The notes under the pieces: generated by a model
Told to the model about the DNA's origin: nothing
The model's input: only the letters and a program-made list of their open reading frames with translations
Databases searched by the model: none
In this document: positions 1 to 8,458 of the stretch, one piece after another
Numbering within the stretch: the first letter of the stretch is position 1
Layout: each line of letters starts with the position of its first letter
Translations under genes and position numbers: made by a program
Assembly (NCBI RefSeq): GCF_000829195.1
Contig: NZ_AP013294.1
Span: 3,483,001 to 3,547,000, forward strand
Source of the DNA: Bacillus sp. OxB-1
GTDB lineage: Bacteria; Bacillota; Bacilli; Bacillales_A; Planococcaceae
Direction of reading: 5' to 3'
Length of the DNA: 64,000 bases

Positions 1-301
1 TTTCCATTGTCCCTAATTCGTCATCACTAATCTCGATGAGCTCTTCAAACATTTCAACAGATTCCCGTGAAATGAATTCGATCTCTTTTATAATAGCCAT
101 GATCTGTTGTGAGCTTGAAGATAATTCTTCTGTACTTGCGGATGAGTTCACATTATTTTCCGCAATCGTCGTTGTAGTCGATAAAATCTGCTCGAACATC
201 GTTCTGACTTCTACCAATGTCTTATTCGTATCTGCAAATTCTTCTGTTCCCTGTTTCATTGAGCTGACAACTACATCTGTTTCTTCTTGAATAAATATCA
301 T
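1..301 (-). pseudogene. Truncated methyl-accepting chemotaxis protein, signalling-domain fragment
   Basis: The minus strand is open from an ATG at 301 to the window edge. It encodes a coiled-coil segment (IQEETDVVVSSMKQGTEEF, then SSASTEELSSSSQQIMAI) typical of the descending arm of a chemoreceptor signalling domain. No membrane segment, HAMP domain or hairpin tip precedes it, and it begins seven bases after the corA stop with no convincing ribosome site. It therefore looks like a 5'-deleted receptor left by recombination. The 3' end is outside the window, so an intact short cytoplasmic receptor cannot be fully excluded. Confidence 0.6.
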
Positions 302-307
302 TCGCGT

Positions 308-1264
308 CTAAATCCGAAGCCATCCTTTGTATTTGAACCATAGCAACATGGATACCCCAATCAGGAGCATAACGGCAAGGACGATGAAATAACCATAATG
401 CCAGTGAAGTTCCGGCATATGATCGAAGTTCATACCGTAGACACCCGCGATGAAAGTCAGCGGGATGAAGATGGAGGAAATGATGGTCAGTGTCATCATG
501 ATGCTATTCATACGATTGGAGTTGATGGATAGTTGGCTATCCCGGATGTCCGCCGTCAGTTCCCGATTCGATTCGATAATTTCCCCCAGCCTGAGAAGAT
601 GGTCGTAAATATCCTTAAAATACCTCTGTTCATGAAGAGTCAGGCCAAGCCGATCCGAATTCAACACCCGATACAGCAACTCCCGCATCGGGTAGATCGT
701 CCTTCGCAGCCGAAGCAGATCACTTCGGACTTCAAATACATAATCCATCGACAATTCAACGGTCGAAAGCGATAGTTGCTCCTCGACATCGTTCAAATGG
801 TCTTCAATCTGATAAAGAATCGGGAAATAAAAGTCGACAACCTTGTCCATTATCAAATAAGCAAGGAAAACACTTCCCCGATCCCATCGTTTCGTCTGTT
901 GGACAATTTTATCCCGAACTTCCGGGAGTTCCTGAAGTTTATTGTAATGAAAGGTGACGACGAAGTCTTCCCCTAGGAAAAGGTTCAATTCCTCCGCTTC
1001 CAAATCATCTTGGCAAAGGGAATGCAGGACAAAGAAAGCATACCCATCGTAATAATCCATCTTCGGCCGCTGCAGGCGCTGCAAGCAGTCCTCAATGGCC
1101 AACGGATGGAATTGGAAAAATGAGTGCAACAAGGACTCCTCTTCCAAGGAAGGGCGGTCAAAGTCGACCCAATACCATTGTAAGGAGAGAGTGCTCAGTT
1201 CCTCGAGCGTAAAATCGAATAGCCATTCTTCGTTTGTCGTAAGTCCCATTGTCCGGATCATCAT
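308..1264 (-). CDS. corA: CorA-family divalent metal ion transporter
   Basis: A 318-residue protein of usual CorA length. Residues 1-245 form the acidic and helical cytoplasmic funnel. Two membrane helices close the C-terminus, and the first ends in the family signature YGMNF that forms the pore loop; the tail WFKYKGWL is also typical. CorA proteins are pentameric channels for Mg2+ and sometimes Co2+ or Ni2+ in the cytoplasmic membrane; some relatives export Zn2+. It stands alone, with a chemoreceptor fragment starting immediately after its stop. The start is the ATG that gives the MIRTMG N-terminus or the one just before it. Confidence 0.9.
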   Translation of the reverse strand: MMIRTMGLTTNEEWLFDFTLEELSTLSLQWYWVDFDRPSLEEESLLHSFFQFHPLAIEDCLQRLQRPKMDYYDGYAFFVLHSLCQDDLEAEELNLFLGEDFVVTFHYNKLQELPEVRDKIVQQTKRWDRGSVFLAYLIMDKVVDFYFPILYQIEDHLNDVEEQLSLSTVELSMDYVFEVRSDLLRLRRTIYPMRELLYRVLNSDRLGLTLHEQRYFKDIYDHLLRLGEIIESNRELTADIRDSQLSINSNRMNSIMMTLTIISSIFIPLTFIAGVYGMNFDHMPELHWHYGYFIVLAVMLLIGVSMLLWFKYKGWLRI

Positions 1265-1364
1265 TCTCCCTACTTTCCATTCAGCAACCCGACCGTGCCT
1301 GTTTCAAAAATCGTACCTTGAAAGGATAAAGTTGTCCATCGAATCGCCCTTCACATAGCGGTTC

Positions 1365-1393
1365 GAATAAAATGCCCGAAGCGGTTCATAGTA
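1365..1393 (+). promoter_or_regulatory. Candidate sigma-G/sigma-F forespore promoter of sspH
   Basis: GAATA at 1365-1369 and CATAGTA at 1387-1393 are separated by 17 bases. They resemble the forespore consensus GHATR and CATXHTA with one mismatch in the -10. The position 57 bases before the SspH start fits a spore-protein promoter. Confidence 0.4.
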
Positions 1394-1449
1394 AGAGAGT
1401 GCCTTTCATTCATTCCGACTTCAAATTAAGCAAAATGGAGGGATTGCAA

Positions 1450-1629
1450 ATGGAATTGAAGCGCGCGAAGCAGATTGTCTCCTCTCCCGGGGATATCGAG
1501 GTTAGCTACAATGGTGTTTCAGTATGGATCGACAAAATCCATGAGGACGGGAGAACGGCAACCGTTCATCTGCGTCGGTCGCTGGAGGAACGGTCGGAAG
1601 TGGCAATTGCCGAGCTTATTGAAGGTTAA
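1450..1629 (+). CDS. sspH: H-type small acid-soluble spore protein
   Basis: A 59-residue protein starting MELKRAKQIVSSP, matching the SspH family (RAKEIVSSP, then a V-Y-G or S-Y-N-G turn, ending in the ELIEG type). The start is set by the GGAGGG ribosome site eight bases upstream of the ATG at 1450; an upstream extension of the frame lacks a ribosome site and family similarity. In Bacillus, SspH is a minor spore-core protein made in the forespore. A candidate forespore promoter lies upstream. Its presence indicates a spore former. Confidence 0.9.
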   Translation: MELKRAKQIVSSPGDIEVSYNGVSVWIDKIHEDGRTATVHLRRSLEERSEVAIAELIEG

Positions 1630-1631
1630 TC

Positions 1632-1837
1632 GAAGGGGCTGTCCAGAAAGTGGATTTTCCGGTTAAACACGCAAAAAGCAAGGGCTCTGGTCGCTTTCCG
1701 CGGGCCAGCCGACGAGCCTCCTCCGGCTTACAGCCGTGCGGGGTCTCGTCGGCCGGCTTTCCCACAGGAGTCTCCCGGCGCCCTTGCTTTTTGCTGGTAT
1801 CCAACTCTGTGCCTGGACTTTTCGGACAGCCCCTTTC
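1632..1837. repeat. Large imperfect palindromic repeat element (about 200 bp)
   Basis: The ends are near-perfect inverted repeats: AAGGGGCTGTCC at 1633 and its complement at about 1824-1835. Nested inside is a perfect 15-bp pair, GCAAAAAGCAAGGGC against GCCCTTGCTTTTTGC, and a further stem GCCGACGAGCC/GGTCTCGTCGGC. The whole folds as one long hairpin between two convergent genes. It resembles non-coding palindromic repeats common in Bacillaceae genomes, with a CCGCGGGC core and a CACAGGAGTCTC 3' part, recalled from memory. It could be a MITE-like element or a bidirectional terminator. Confidence 0.7.
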
Positions 1838-1842
1838 AAGTA

Positions 1843-2253
1843 TCAGCTTTGGGAAGGGTCGGTAAACCCTCTAATAATATGCACATGCCCGTCATCTTCG
1901 GTCGTTCGGATTTCCACGTAATGGGTATGATAGCCCCCGGGCAACGGAATCGGAATGCTCGTATACGTCTCGTATTGGTGGATATGTCCATCCTCGAATG
2001 TCGTGTTGCCAGCCATCCAATGGACATGGCCTTGCTCGGTCTCAATCGGTGTGCTCGTAACGCCCGGGTGTAAATGGACATGACCGTCTTCGCAAGTGGT
2101 CGCTCCGCCATGGCCATGCGTATGGCCTTCCCCTTCCCTTTGCTGCTCGACCATCGGATTCCATTGCTGATAGTCCATCCCTTCCGGATACGCCATCCCA
2201 TAATACGGATCGTACAGAAAATCAGATTGCACCCTACTCCACTCCTTCTTCAT
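1843..2253 (-). CDS. ymaF: YmaF-family histidine-rich protein
   Basis: A 136-residue soluble protein with repeated glycine-histidine motifs: GHTHGHGG, GHVHLHPG, GHVHWMAG, GHIHQYE, YHTHYVE and GHVHIIRG, spaced about 18-22 residues apart. This is the pattern of the YmaF family, whose biochemical function is unknown. The evenly spaced HxH pairs suggest metal binding, which is inference. There is no signal peptide. It lies next to the long palindromic element, which may terminate its transcript. Confidence 0.8.
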   Translation of the reverse strand: MKKEWSRVQSDFLYDPYYGMAYPEGMDYQQWNPMVEQQREGEGHTHGHGGATTCEDGHVHLHPGVTSTPIETEQGHVHWMAGNTTFEDGHIHQYETYTSIPIPLPGGYHTHYVEIRTTEDDGHVHIIRGFTDPSQS

Positions 2254-2302
2254 TTCATCCTATCTAACGTATGTCTCCTTCCCGGCAATCGTTCCCTTCC
2301 AA

Positions 2303-2333
2303 TGGAAAAAGGCTGATTGCTGCGCGCAATCAA
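2303..2333 (-). terminator. Rho-independent terminator of the chemoreceptor gene
   Basis: On the minus strand TGATTGC and GCAATCA form a stem around a short loop, followed by GCC and a T run, just after the stop codon at 2345. Confidence 0.7.
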
Positions 2334-2344
2334 CCCAAATCCGC

Positions 2345-4108
2345 TCAAATATCCTGTTGCTCCTCCACAGGTTCCTTGCCCTTCTCGGAGTTTTCTTCTT
2401 CATTAGTCATTGAAACGATGAATCCTTCCATATCTCGTTGCAGTTTTTCCGCCAGTTCCGCCAATATTTGCGCGCTGGAAGAAATCTCTTCATTTGCCGC
2501 CAATTGTTGCTCAGTCGCGGCGCTGGTCGATTGCGCTTCTTCGGATGCCTGTATCGCCAGTACTTGTGTTTGGGACGCGCCGCTCGACACTTCGTCCGTC
2601 ATCGCTCGAATTTGTTCAATGGCCGCTGCCACAGTTGCCACTTTCTCATTGACATCCACTTCCGCCTGTTTAATCTGTTCAAACACTTCCGCTGTCCGTT
2701 CTGTAATGACCAATCCTTCCTCGACGCGTTGGTTGCCTTCTTGCGTGCTTGTTACGGCACGATTGACGTTTTGAATCATCGTATCGACCATCTGGCCGAT
2801 CTCCGCTGCCGATTGTTTCGATTGTTCTGCGAGGTGCCGAACTTCCTCCGCGACGACTGCAAATCCTTTCCCGTGTTCACCGGCCCGGGCCGCCTCAATT
2901 GCCGCATTCAACGCCAATAAGTTGGTCTGTTCAGCTATCGCCGTAATCAGCCCTGTCACATTGCGGATGGTTTCCGATTGGCTTGCCATCTCGTTCATCA
3001 TTTCTGTCGACTCACCGATTGTCGTATTGATGACATTCATCTGATTGTTGACATCTTCCATGAATGTGGAACCTTCCGTCACTAATTGCGCCACTCTTTC
3101 TGAAGAACGGAGCATCACTTCATTATCTTCGGTAATCCGGTCGATTCCCGCGATCATCTCTTCCATGGCAGCTGACGCCTCATTGATGAGCTTCACTTGC
3201 TCGTCACTGCTAATTAAATTCCGTTCCGAAATTTCCGCCACCATTTCGGAGGCGGCTAGACTCTCTTCCGAACTGGCGGACAATTCCTCCGCGTGGACAG
3301 CTAATTGGACGGATGTGTCCCGTGCCCGTGAAATAATACCGCGCAGGTCATCCGTCATTTCATTGAATGCAGTCGCCATTTCGCCGATTTCGTCCTTGTT
3401 CCGAATGCGGATCGGTTCGATTGCCAAATTCCCTTTAGCGATTTCAACAAGCGCGTTTGTCATCCTCCCTACCGGACGCGCAATGCTGTGGCCTATGATG
3501 AAAGCAACCGCTATACTTAATAGAATGGATAAGACAATAACCGTAAAAATCAGAATTTGAACATTCTGTAATCGTTGGTTAATACCTTCTTCTGAAATTT
3601 CCTTCTGCTCAATTTGATATTCTATGAGTTCATCAATATTAGCATCCAACACTGTTTGGTAGGAGGTCGCTTGAGTAGCAATGGATCGTGCTCCCGCATC
3701 ATTGCCTTTAGCCAACTCCTGAATCATGGAATTGATGCTATCATTATACTGCTCACTGGCTTTTTTCACATTTGCAAGTGCCTCTTGCGCACTTTCTGTC
3801 CGGATGCTTTCATCTAATTCATTCCACGACTGAGTAAAATCCTCTCTCAATGGATCCAAATCCCGGAGATAGAGCTGATCCTTGTAAACTAGATAGCCGC
3901 GAACATTGCTCACGATTTTTCCTTGTATGGATGAGAGGTTTTCTAACAATAACACTTTCTGAATGCGGTCATCGATTAAAAAGCGGTACTCTTTATTCAT
4001 CGAAGACATCGACGCATAGCTTGTCACTCCGACAAGGATAAGCAGCAAAAGGACCGAGAGAAACCCGGCCCATAACTTCCGTCCAACTGTAAATCTCAAT
4101 ATTGTCAC
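2345..4108 (-). CDS. Methyl-accepting chemotaxis protein
   Basis: A 587-residue transmembrane chemoreceptor. An N-terminal membrane helix (about residues 13-33) is followed by a helical extracellular domain of the four-helix-bundle type (about 35-185), a second helix (about 187-208), HAMP, and a signalling domain with the conserved hairpin tip ([20 protein letters not shown]). It relays ligand binding to CheA/CheW. The ligand is unknown. The longest frame starts with GTG at 4108, but a TTG at 4099 has the better-spaced GGGGTG ribosome site, giving 584 residues. It stands alone with its own terminator. Confidence 0.9.
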   Translation of the reverse strand: MTILRFTVGRKLWAGFLSVLLLLILVGVTSYASMSSMNKEYRFLIDDRIQKVLLLENLSSIQGKIVSNVRGYLVYKDQLYLRDLDPLREDFTQSWNELDESIRTESAQEALANVKKASEQYNDSINSMIQELAKGNDAGARSIATQATSYQTVLDANIDELIEYQIEQKEISEEGINQRLQNVQILIFTVIVLSILLSIAVAFIIGHSIARPVGRMTNALVEIAKGNLAIEPIRIRNKDEIGEMATAFNEMTDDLRGIISRARDTSVQLAVHAEELSASSEESLAASEMVAEISERNLISSDEQVKLINEASAAMEEMIAGIDRITEDNEVMLRSSERVAQLVTEGSTFMEDVNNQMNVINTTIGESTEMMNEMASQSETIRNVTGLITAIAEQTNLLALNAAIEAARAGEHGKGFAVVAEEVRHLAEQSKQSAAEIGQMVDTMIQNVNRAVTSTQEGNQRVEEGLVITERTAEVFEQIKQAEVDVNEKVATVAAAIEQIRAMTDEVSSGASQTQVLAIQASEEAQSTSAATEQQLAANEEISSSAQILAELAEKLQRDMEGFIVSMTNEEENSEKGKEPVEEQQDI

Positions 4109-4352
4109 CCCTAGATTATATGTACAGCAATATTATAGACCAATCGCATTATGACGTATAGCTAATTTGACACTGATTTTTCTTTTATATGTAAAATAAT
4201 CAGCCTATATACTCTGATAAATAGGGTTATGCAGCAAAAATATGAAACCGAACTGTTCCAAAAAATGAGAAATCCTACAAAAAAGCAACGGAAAGTAAAA
4301 CTTCCTTTTACGATACCGGTCTTCAACTCAGCTACTAGGCATCCCCGCTCTG

Positions 4353-5048
4353 TTATGTTCGTTTTGGCCTTTCCAAAATGATATGCCATTTCTCGCCGTC
4401 CCGGGCCATACCGACTCCGATCCACCCCGCTCCTAGAAGAGCTTGTTGCCCCTCGATGTCTCCCATTTCGACGATTTGTCTTTCGAAGTCATCGCTGACG
4501 GGGCGTGGGTTGGCTTCCTTCATCAAGATATAGCGCAGTAAAGTGCCGTACTTCTGTTTTAATGCGACAATCCGAAATCCGAGGGAGAATTTATCCTTCA
4601 AACTTGCGATATTAAAAGGCGCAACGGTTGTGCATATGTAACGGAACCTTGTGGAGTCGATTTTGTCCAGCAACCTATTGCCTAAGATGGACTGCAAGCC
4701 ATTGCCCCGGAAACCGGGATCGACGTTCGAGATCTCAGAATACAACACACGGGACCACTCTTCTTCCGGAAGGCAGGCGTCTTTCCCGAGATGTTCTTCG
4801 TCATCCGACTCCGGTTCCAGCATCGCCCGAAATGCAATCAATTCAGTATCCGAAAAAGCGCCGATCATCAATCCTTTGCCGTCCAAGATATATCGGTACT
4901 CCTCTTCGGTTAGCGGTTGCAGGAAGGATTCTGTTGTCAACGCGGCAATGACTTTCTTCTGCAACGCAAGTATAGCGTCGAGATCCCCCGTCGTTAACGG
5001 ACGCAGTGTGACAGACCGTCCATCTTTCAATAGAAGTGTCTCATTCAT
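4353..5048 (-). CDS. GNAT-family N-acyltransferase
   Basis: A 231-residue protein with the GNAT acyl-CoA binding motif A around residues 104-118 (VDPGFRGNGLQSIL) and a downstream SLKDKFSLGF segment typical of the fold's C-terminal half. GNAT enzymes transfer acetyl or other acyl groups from CoA to amines. Its ATG overlaps the stop of the upstream enolase-superfamily gene by four bases, so the two are translationally coupled. In Geobacillus a GNAT succinyltransferase pairs with an N-succinylamino acid racemase in D-amino acid conversion. A similar pairing is possible here, but substrates cannot be read from sequence. Confidence 0.75.
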   Translation of the reverse strand: MNETLLLKDGRSVTLRPLTTGDLDAILALQKKVIAALTTESFLQPLTEEEYRYILDGKGLMIGAFSDTELIAFRAMLEPESDDEEHLGKDACLPEEEWSRVLYSEISNVDPGFRGNGLQSILGNRLLDKIDSTRFRYICTTVAPFNIASLKDKFSLGFRIVALKQKYGTLLRYILMKEANPRPVSDDFERQIVEMGDIEGQQALLGAGWIGVGMARDGEKWHIILERPKRT

Positions 5049-6157
5049 GCCGTCACCTTGCCGGAGAACTTGGTCAGTTCTGCCAATACGGCTTCATCAA
5101 TCGCAATGCCAAGTCCCGGCTTATCCGTCAGCCGGATGAACGGCACGTCATAATGAAGATTTCCGATATCCTTGCTGAATTTCAAAGGGCCGGTCAATTC
5201 GACACTTGTGATGATTTTCTTTGAGAACGCGACATGGAATCCGGCCGCCGAGCCGACCGATGATTCCACCATCGAACCGATTTGGCATTCGATGCCCGCC
5301 ATTTCGGCCATATGCGCCAACTTCATCGCCGGATAGATGCCTCCACACTTCATCAGTTTGATGTTCACTTTATCAGCTGCCCGTTTGGCGATGATTTCGC
5401 GCATTTCGCGAATGCCCCGCAATCCTTCATCGATCATAAGCGGGACCGTCGACTTCGATTTCACTTCAACCATCCCGTCGATGTCATCCGCGACAACCGG
5501 CTGTTCCAGCCAATCGAGTGAACAATGGGATAGCTTTTGCAGCCCCGTCAATGTGGCAGCGCTATTTCTCCAGCCTTGATTGACATCGACCCGGATCGCG
5601 ATATCCTCTCCAACCCGTCTCCGTACCGCCTCGATCCGTTTGACGTCCTCGTCCACTTGCGTACCCACTTTCATTTTCAAGGAACGGTACCCTTCCGCCA
5701 CTCGGTCTGCTGCTTCCTGTGCCATCTGTTCCGGCGAAGCGATGCTAAGGACATGCGTGACGGGAAATTCGTCATGGTATCTTCCCCCAAGAAGATCGTA
5801 GACAGGGATACCCAATGCTTTGCCGACTACATCATAACAGGCGATATCCAGCGCGGCTTTGGCAGCGGGCACTCCGTAAATCGCCTGATCCATCTTTTCA
5901 TGGATCCTTTCCATATTGTGAGGATTTTCCCCGATCAAAAGCGGCGCAAGTGTATGTTTCAGCACTTCAAACGTACTTTCCCAACTTTCCCCTGTCACAT
6001 GCTCATCCGCAACGGCTTCCCCGTAACCGATATGCCCGGTGTCGGTCGTGATCTTCACGATGATGGACGGCATCGTATCATATGCAGCGTAGCTAATAAT
6101 GAACGGTTCGTTTAACGGTAAATGAATTGCATAAATATTGATTTCCAAAATTTCCAT
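5045..6157 (-). CDS. Enolase-superfamily (MLE subgroup) enzyme, probable dipeptide epimerase
   Basis: A 370-residue member of the mandelate racemase/muconate lactonizing superfamily. The N-terminal capping domain is followed by a TIM barrel with the K161-x-K163 pair (KMKVG), metal ligands D191 (RVDVNQGW), E218 (WLEQP) and D243 (MIDEG), and the opposite-face base K267 (NIKLMKCGG). This two-lysine arrangement fits 1,1-proton transfer, as in L-Ala-D/L-Glu epimerase (YkfB) and N-acylamino acid racemase. The coupled GNAT gene favours an acylated amino acid or peptide substrate. The exact substrate is uncertain. Confidence 0.75.
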   Translation of the reverse strand: MEILEINIYAIHLPLNEPFIISYAAYDTMPSIIVKITTDTGHIGYGEAVADEHVTGESWESTFEVLKHTLAPLLIGENPHNMERIHEKMDQAIYGVPAAKAALDIACYDVVGKALGIPVYDLLGGRYHDEFPVTHVLSIASPEQMAQEAADRVAEGYRSLKMKVGTQVDEDVKRIEAVRRRVGEDIAIRVDVNQGWRNSAATLTGLQKLSHCSLDWLEQPVVADDIDGMVEVKSKSTVPLMIDEGLRGIREMREIIAKRAADKVNIKLMKCGGIYPAMKLAHMAEMAGIECQIGSMVESSVGSAAGFHVAFSKKIITSVELTGPLKFSKDIGNLHYDVPFIRLTDKPGLGIAIDEAVLAELTKFSGKVTA

Positions 6158-6209
6158 GAATGATCTATCCTCTCTTAGCCAATGAGCCTTTCCATTGTAA
6201 CATTGCCGT

Positions 6210-6246
6210 GAAAAAAGCGCGCTATGCTTGGCACAACGTGCTTTCT
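6210..6246 (-). terminator. Terminator after the SLC13 permease gene
   Basis: On the minus strand AAAGCACG and CGCGCTTTTTT form an imperfect stem with a T run, directly after the stop codon at 6248. Confidence 0.55.
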
Positions 6247-6247
6247 A

Positions 6248-8095
6248 TCATCCAAACGGGAATAACAATGGAATGGCGATCATCATGACGACAAACATGA
6301 TGAGTTGCAACGGGATTCCGACTTTGACAAAATCCATAAACTTATAGCCGCCCGCTGTCATGACCAACGCATTCGTCGGCGATGCAACCGGCGTGGCGAA
6401 CGCCATGCTGGAGGCGACGGCCACAGCGATTAGGAATGTATATGGACTCACGCCGATACTTAGTGCCGCGTTCATCGCAATCGGCGCAAACAGGACTGCG
6501 GTGGCGGTGTTGCTGATAAATTGTCCGAACACCATCGTGATGAAATAAATCCCCGACAGCACACCGATCGGCCCCCAACCGCTCAACATATGAACAATAC
6601 CTTCCGACAGAATGACCATGCCTCCCGTCTTCTCCAACGCGGTGGCCATCGGTAGCATCGCCGCAATGAGGACAATGCTTTCCCAGTTAATCTGCCCGTA
6701 GGCATCTTCCATATTGCGCAAACAGCCCGTAAGGATCATCGCCGCCGCTCCGAGCAAGACGGTGATGACAGCCGGAAACACTTCCAAAACCATCATGACC
6801 ACCATTGCGAGCAAGATGATTCCCGCGACGGCCGCTTTACCGCTCGCTGCTGCCATTCCTGCATGCTCTTTCGGCTGTCCAACGACTACGACATCATCCG
6901 TCTCCCTCGCCAGCAGCTCAATCGACTCCCATGAACCTTGCACGAGGAGAGCATCCCCAAATTTCAGCTTCTGTTTGGACATCTCCTGGAGAACGTACTC
7001 CCCTCTACGGTTGATGCCAAGAATATTCAAATTATACTTTTCACGGAAGCCGATACTGCGCACAGTCTCATTAATCAGACTCGAACGTGGAGTGAGCAGG
7101 ACTTCCGCAATCCCAAGTTGCTTGGAGATTAATTCATCCGCATCAGAGTCCCCTTCCTTGATCCGCAAACCGAAGTCTTCCGCGAACTGCTCCACTTTGT
7201 CCCGTGACCCTTGTATATACAGGATATCTTTTGCCTGCAGGATACTTGCTGGTCCGGCCATTTCCTGAAACGTGATCGGCAATAAATTCATACCCTCGGT
7301 TGACCGACGATGGATTTTCAAGATGCATAATTGATACGCCGCCGGAATCTTTAGCTGAGCCAACCGTTTCCCGACAATCTCGGATTCAGGCGGAACGCTG
7401 ACGCGGATCAACTGATCCCTTAATTTATAATCAATAGCTAGTTGTTTGGCAGATAACCGATGGCCGTTTTTCGAACGGGCCTGATTTTTGTCATGGGGAA
7501 GCAATGTGTTTCGTATGATGTACAAGTATAGGATCCCTACGACGACTCCGATGATCCCGATTGGAGTAATTTCAAAAAAGCCTAGCTTCGCATAGCCGTT
7601 GTCGACAAGTATCTGACTAACGATCAAGTTGGGAGGAGACGCAATCAATGTCAACAATCCGGAAAAACTGGCCATATAGGAAAGTGGCAACAGAAACTTA
7701 GATGGACTTGTATTGATGCTGATTGCGATGCTGACGACAATCGGCAGCATCAACGCTACGGTACCCGTATTACTCATGAAGGCACCGACCGAAGCGACAA
7801 TTATCAATAGAAGGACAAATAACCGCTTTTCACTATCACCCGAATAGCGCAATAGCAAATTGCCCGCCATCTGGGCAAGCCCCGTCCGCAAGATCCCTGC
7901 CCCGACGATGAAAAGCCCTGCAATCATAATGACGACTGAATTCGAAAAACCGGCAAGCGCTTCTGCCGGCTGCAAAATGCCTGTGACGACAAATGCGAGC
8001 AATGCAAGTACCGCAACCAGATCCGCCCGAAGCAGATTGCTCATGAAAAAGAAAATGGTGATGCCCAAGATGATAAAGGATAACGTAAGTTGCAA
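6248..8095 (-). CDS. SLC13-family permease with two TrkA-C (RCK_C) domains
   Basis: A 615-residue membrane protein. Five or six N-terminal helices contain the SNTGTVALMLPI and SPPNLIVSQ signatures. Two soluble RCK_C regulatory domains follow (about residues 210-300 and 310-400), then a second helical half with SNTATAVLFAPIA and PVASPTNALV. This layout matches bacterial SLC13/DASS relatives such as sodium-dependent sulfate or dicarboxylate transporters. The repeated SNT and SPTN motifs form the substrate and sodium sites. The substrate cannot be decided. It is transcribed away from katA. Confidence 0.8.
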   Translation of the reverse strand: MQLTLSFIILGITIFFFMSNLLRADLVAVLALLAFVVTGILQPAEALAGFSNSVVIMIAGLFIVGAGILRTGLAQMAGNLLLRYSGDSEKRLFVLLLIIVASVGAFMSNTGTVALMLPIVVSIAISINTSPSKFLLPLSYMASFSGLLTLIASPPNLIVSQILVDNGYAKLGFFEITPIGIIGVVVGILYLYIIRNTLLPHDKNQARSKNGHRLSAKQLAIDYKLRDQLIRVSVPPESEIVGKRLAQLKIPAAYQLCILKIHRRSTEGMNLLPITFQEMAGPASILQAKDILYIQGSRDKVEQFAEDFGLRIKEGDSDADELISKQLGIAEVLLTPRSSLINETVRSIGFREKYNLNILGINRRGEYVLQEMSKQKLKFGDALLVQGSWESIELLARETDDVVVVGQPKEHAGMAAASGKAAVAGIILLAMVVMMVLEVFPAVITVLLGAAAMILTGCLRNMEDAYGQINWESIVLIAAMLPMATALEKTGGMVILSEGIVHMLSGWGPIGVLSGIYFITMVFGQFISNTATAVLFAPIAMNAALSIGVSPYTFLIAVAVASSMAFATPVASPTNALVMTAGGYKFMDFVKVGIPLQLIMFVVMMIAIPLLFPFG

Positions 8096-8458
8096 TCGAC
8101 ACAGAGTCCTTTCTCTATTGCTTCCTTCTCTAACAAACAGATTGGAAGCCCATAATTAGCTAACCGAAATAAAGTAGACACAAATCAGGTTACCAAATGT
8201 GGTAAACTTATACAAGGTAGGTTCTTAAAATGATAAGCAATTCTCGCTATTTATACGACTCATTGAGAAAAACTATATAATATCTTCTACTATATCTCAT
8301 ATTAAACATGGTAGCAGCAACATTTATCGCCTTTTAATTAAACATAGTATCATTTTAGTTGAATTATTTATTGATAATGATTATAATCTAGTTATACCAG
8401 TTATGAACCGCTCATTCACTGGGCTTGAATTTCACTATTCTGAAGGGGGATTTTATTT
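8096..8458. other. Divergent intergenic region between the permease gene and katA
   Basis: This AT-rich stretch of 363 bases carries the katA promoter and operator near 8359-8387. No small gene was found. Several AT-rich direct and inverted motifs (for example CATTGAGAAA near 8262) have no assigned role. Confidence 0.5.
8359..8387 (+). promoter_or_regulatory. katA promoter overlapped by a PerR/Fur-type box
   Basis: TTGAAT at 8359-8364 and TATAAT at 8382-8387 are spaced by 17 bases. The 15-mer TGATAATGATTATAA at 8372-8386 overlaps the -10 and matches the Per box TTATAATNATTATAA at 14 of 15 positions. A peroxide-responsive repressor binding here would block the promoter, as for Bacillus katA. 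Confidence 0.75.
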
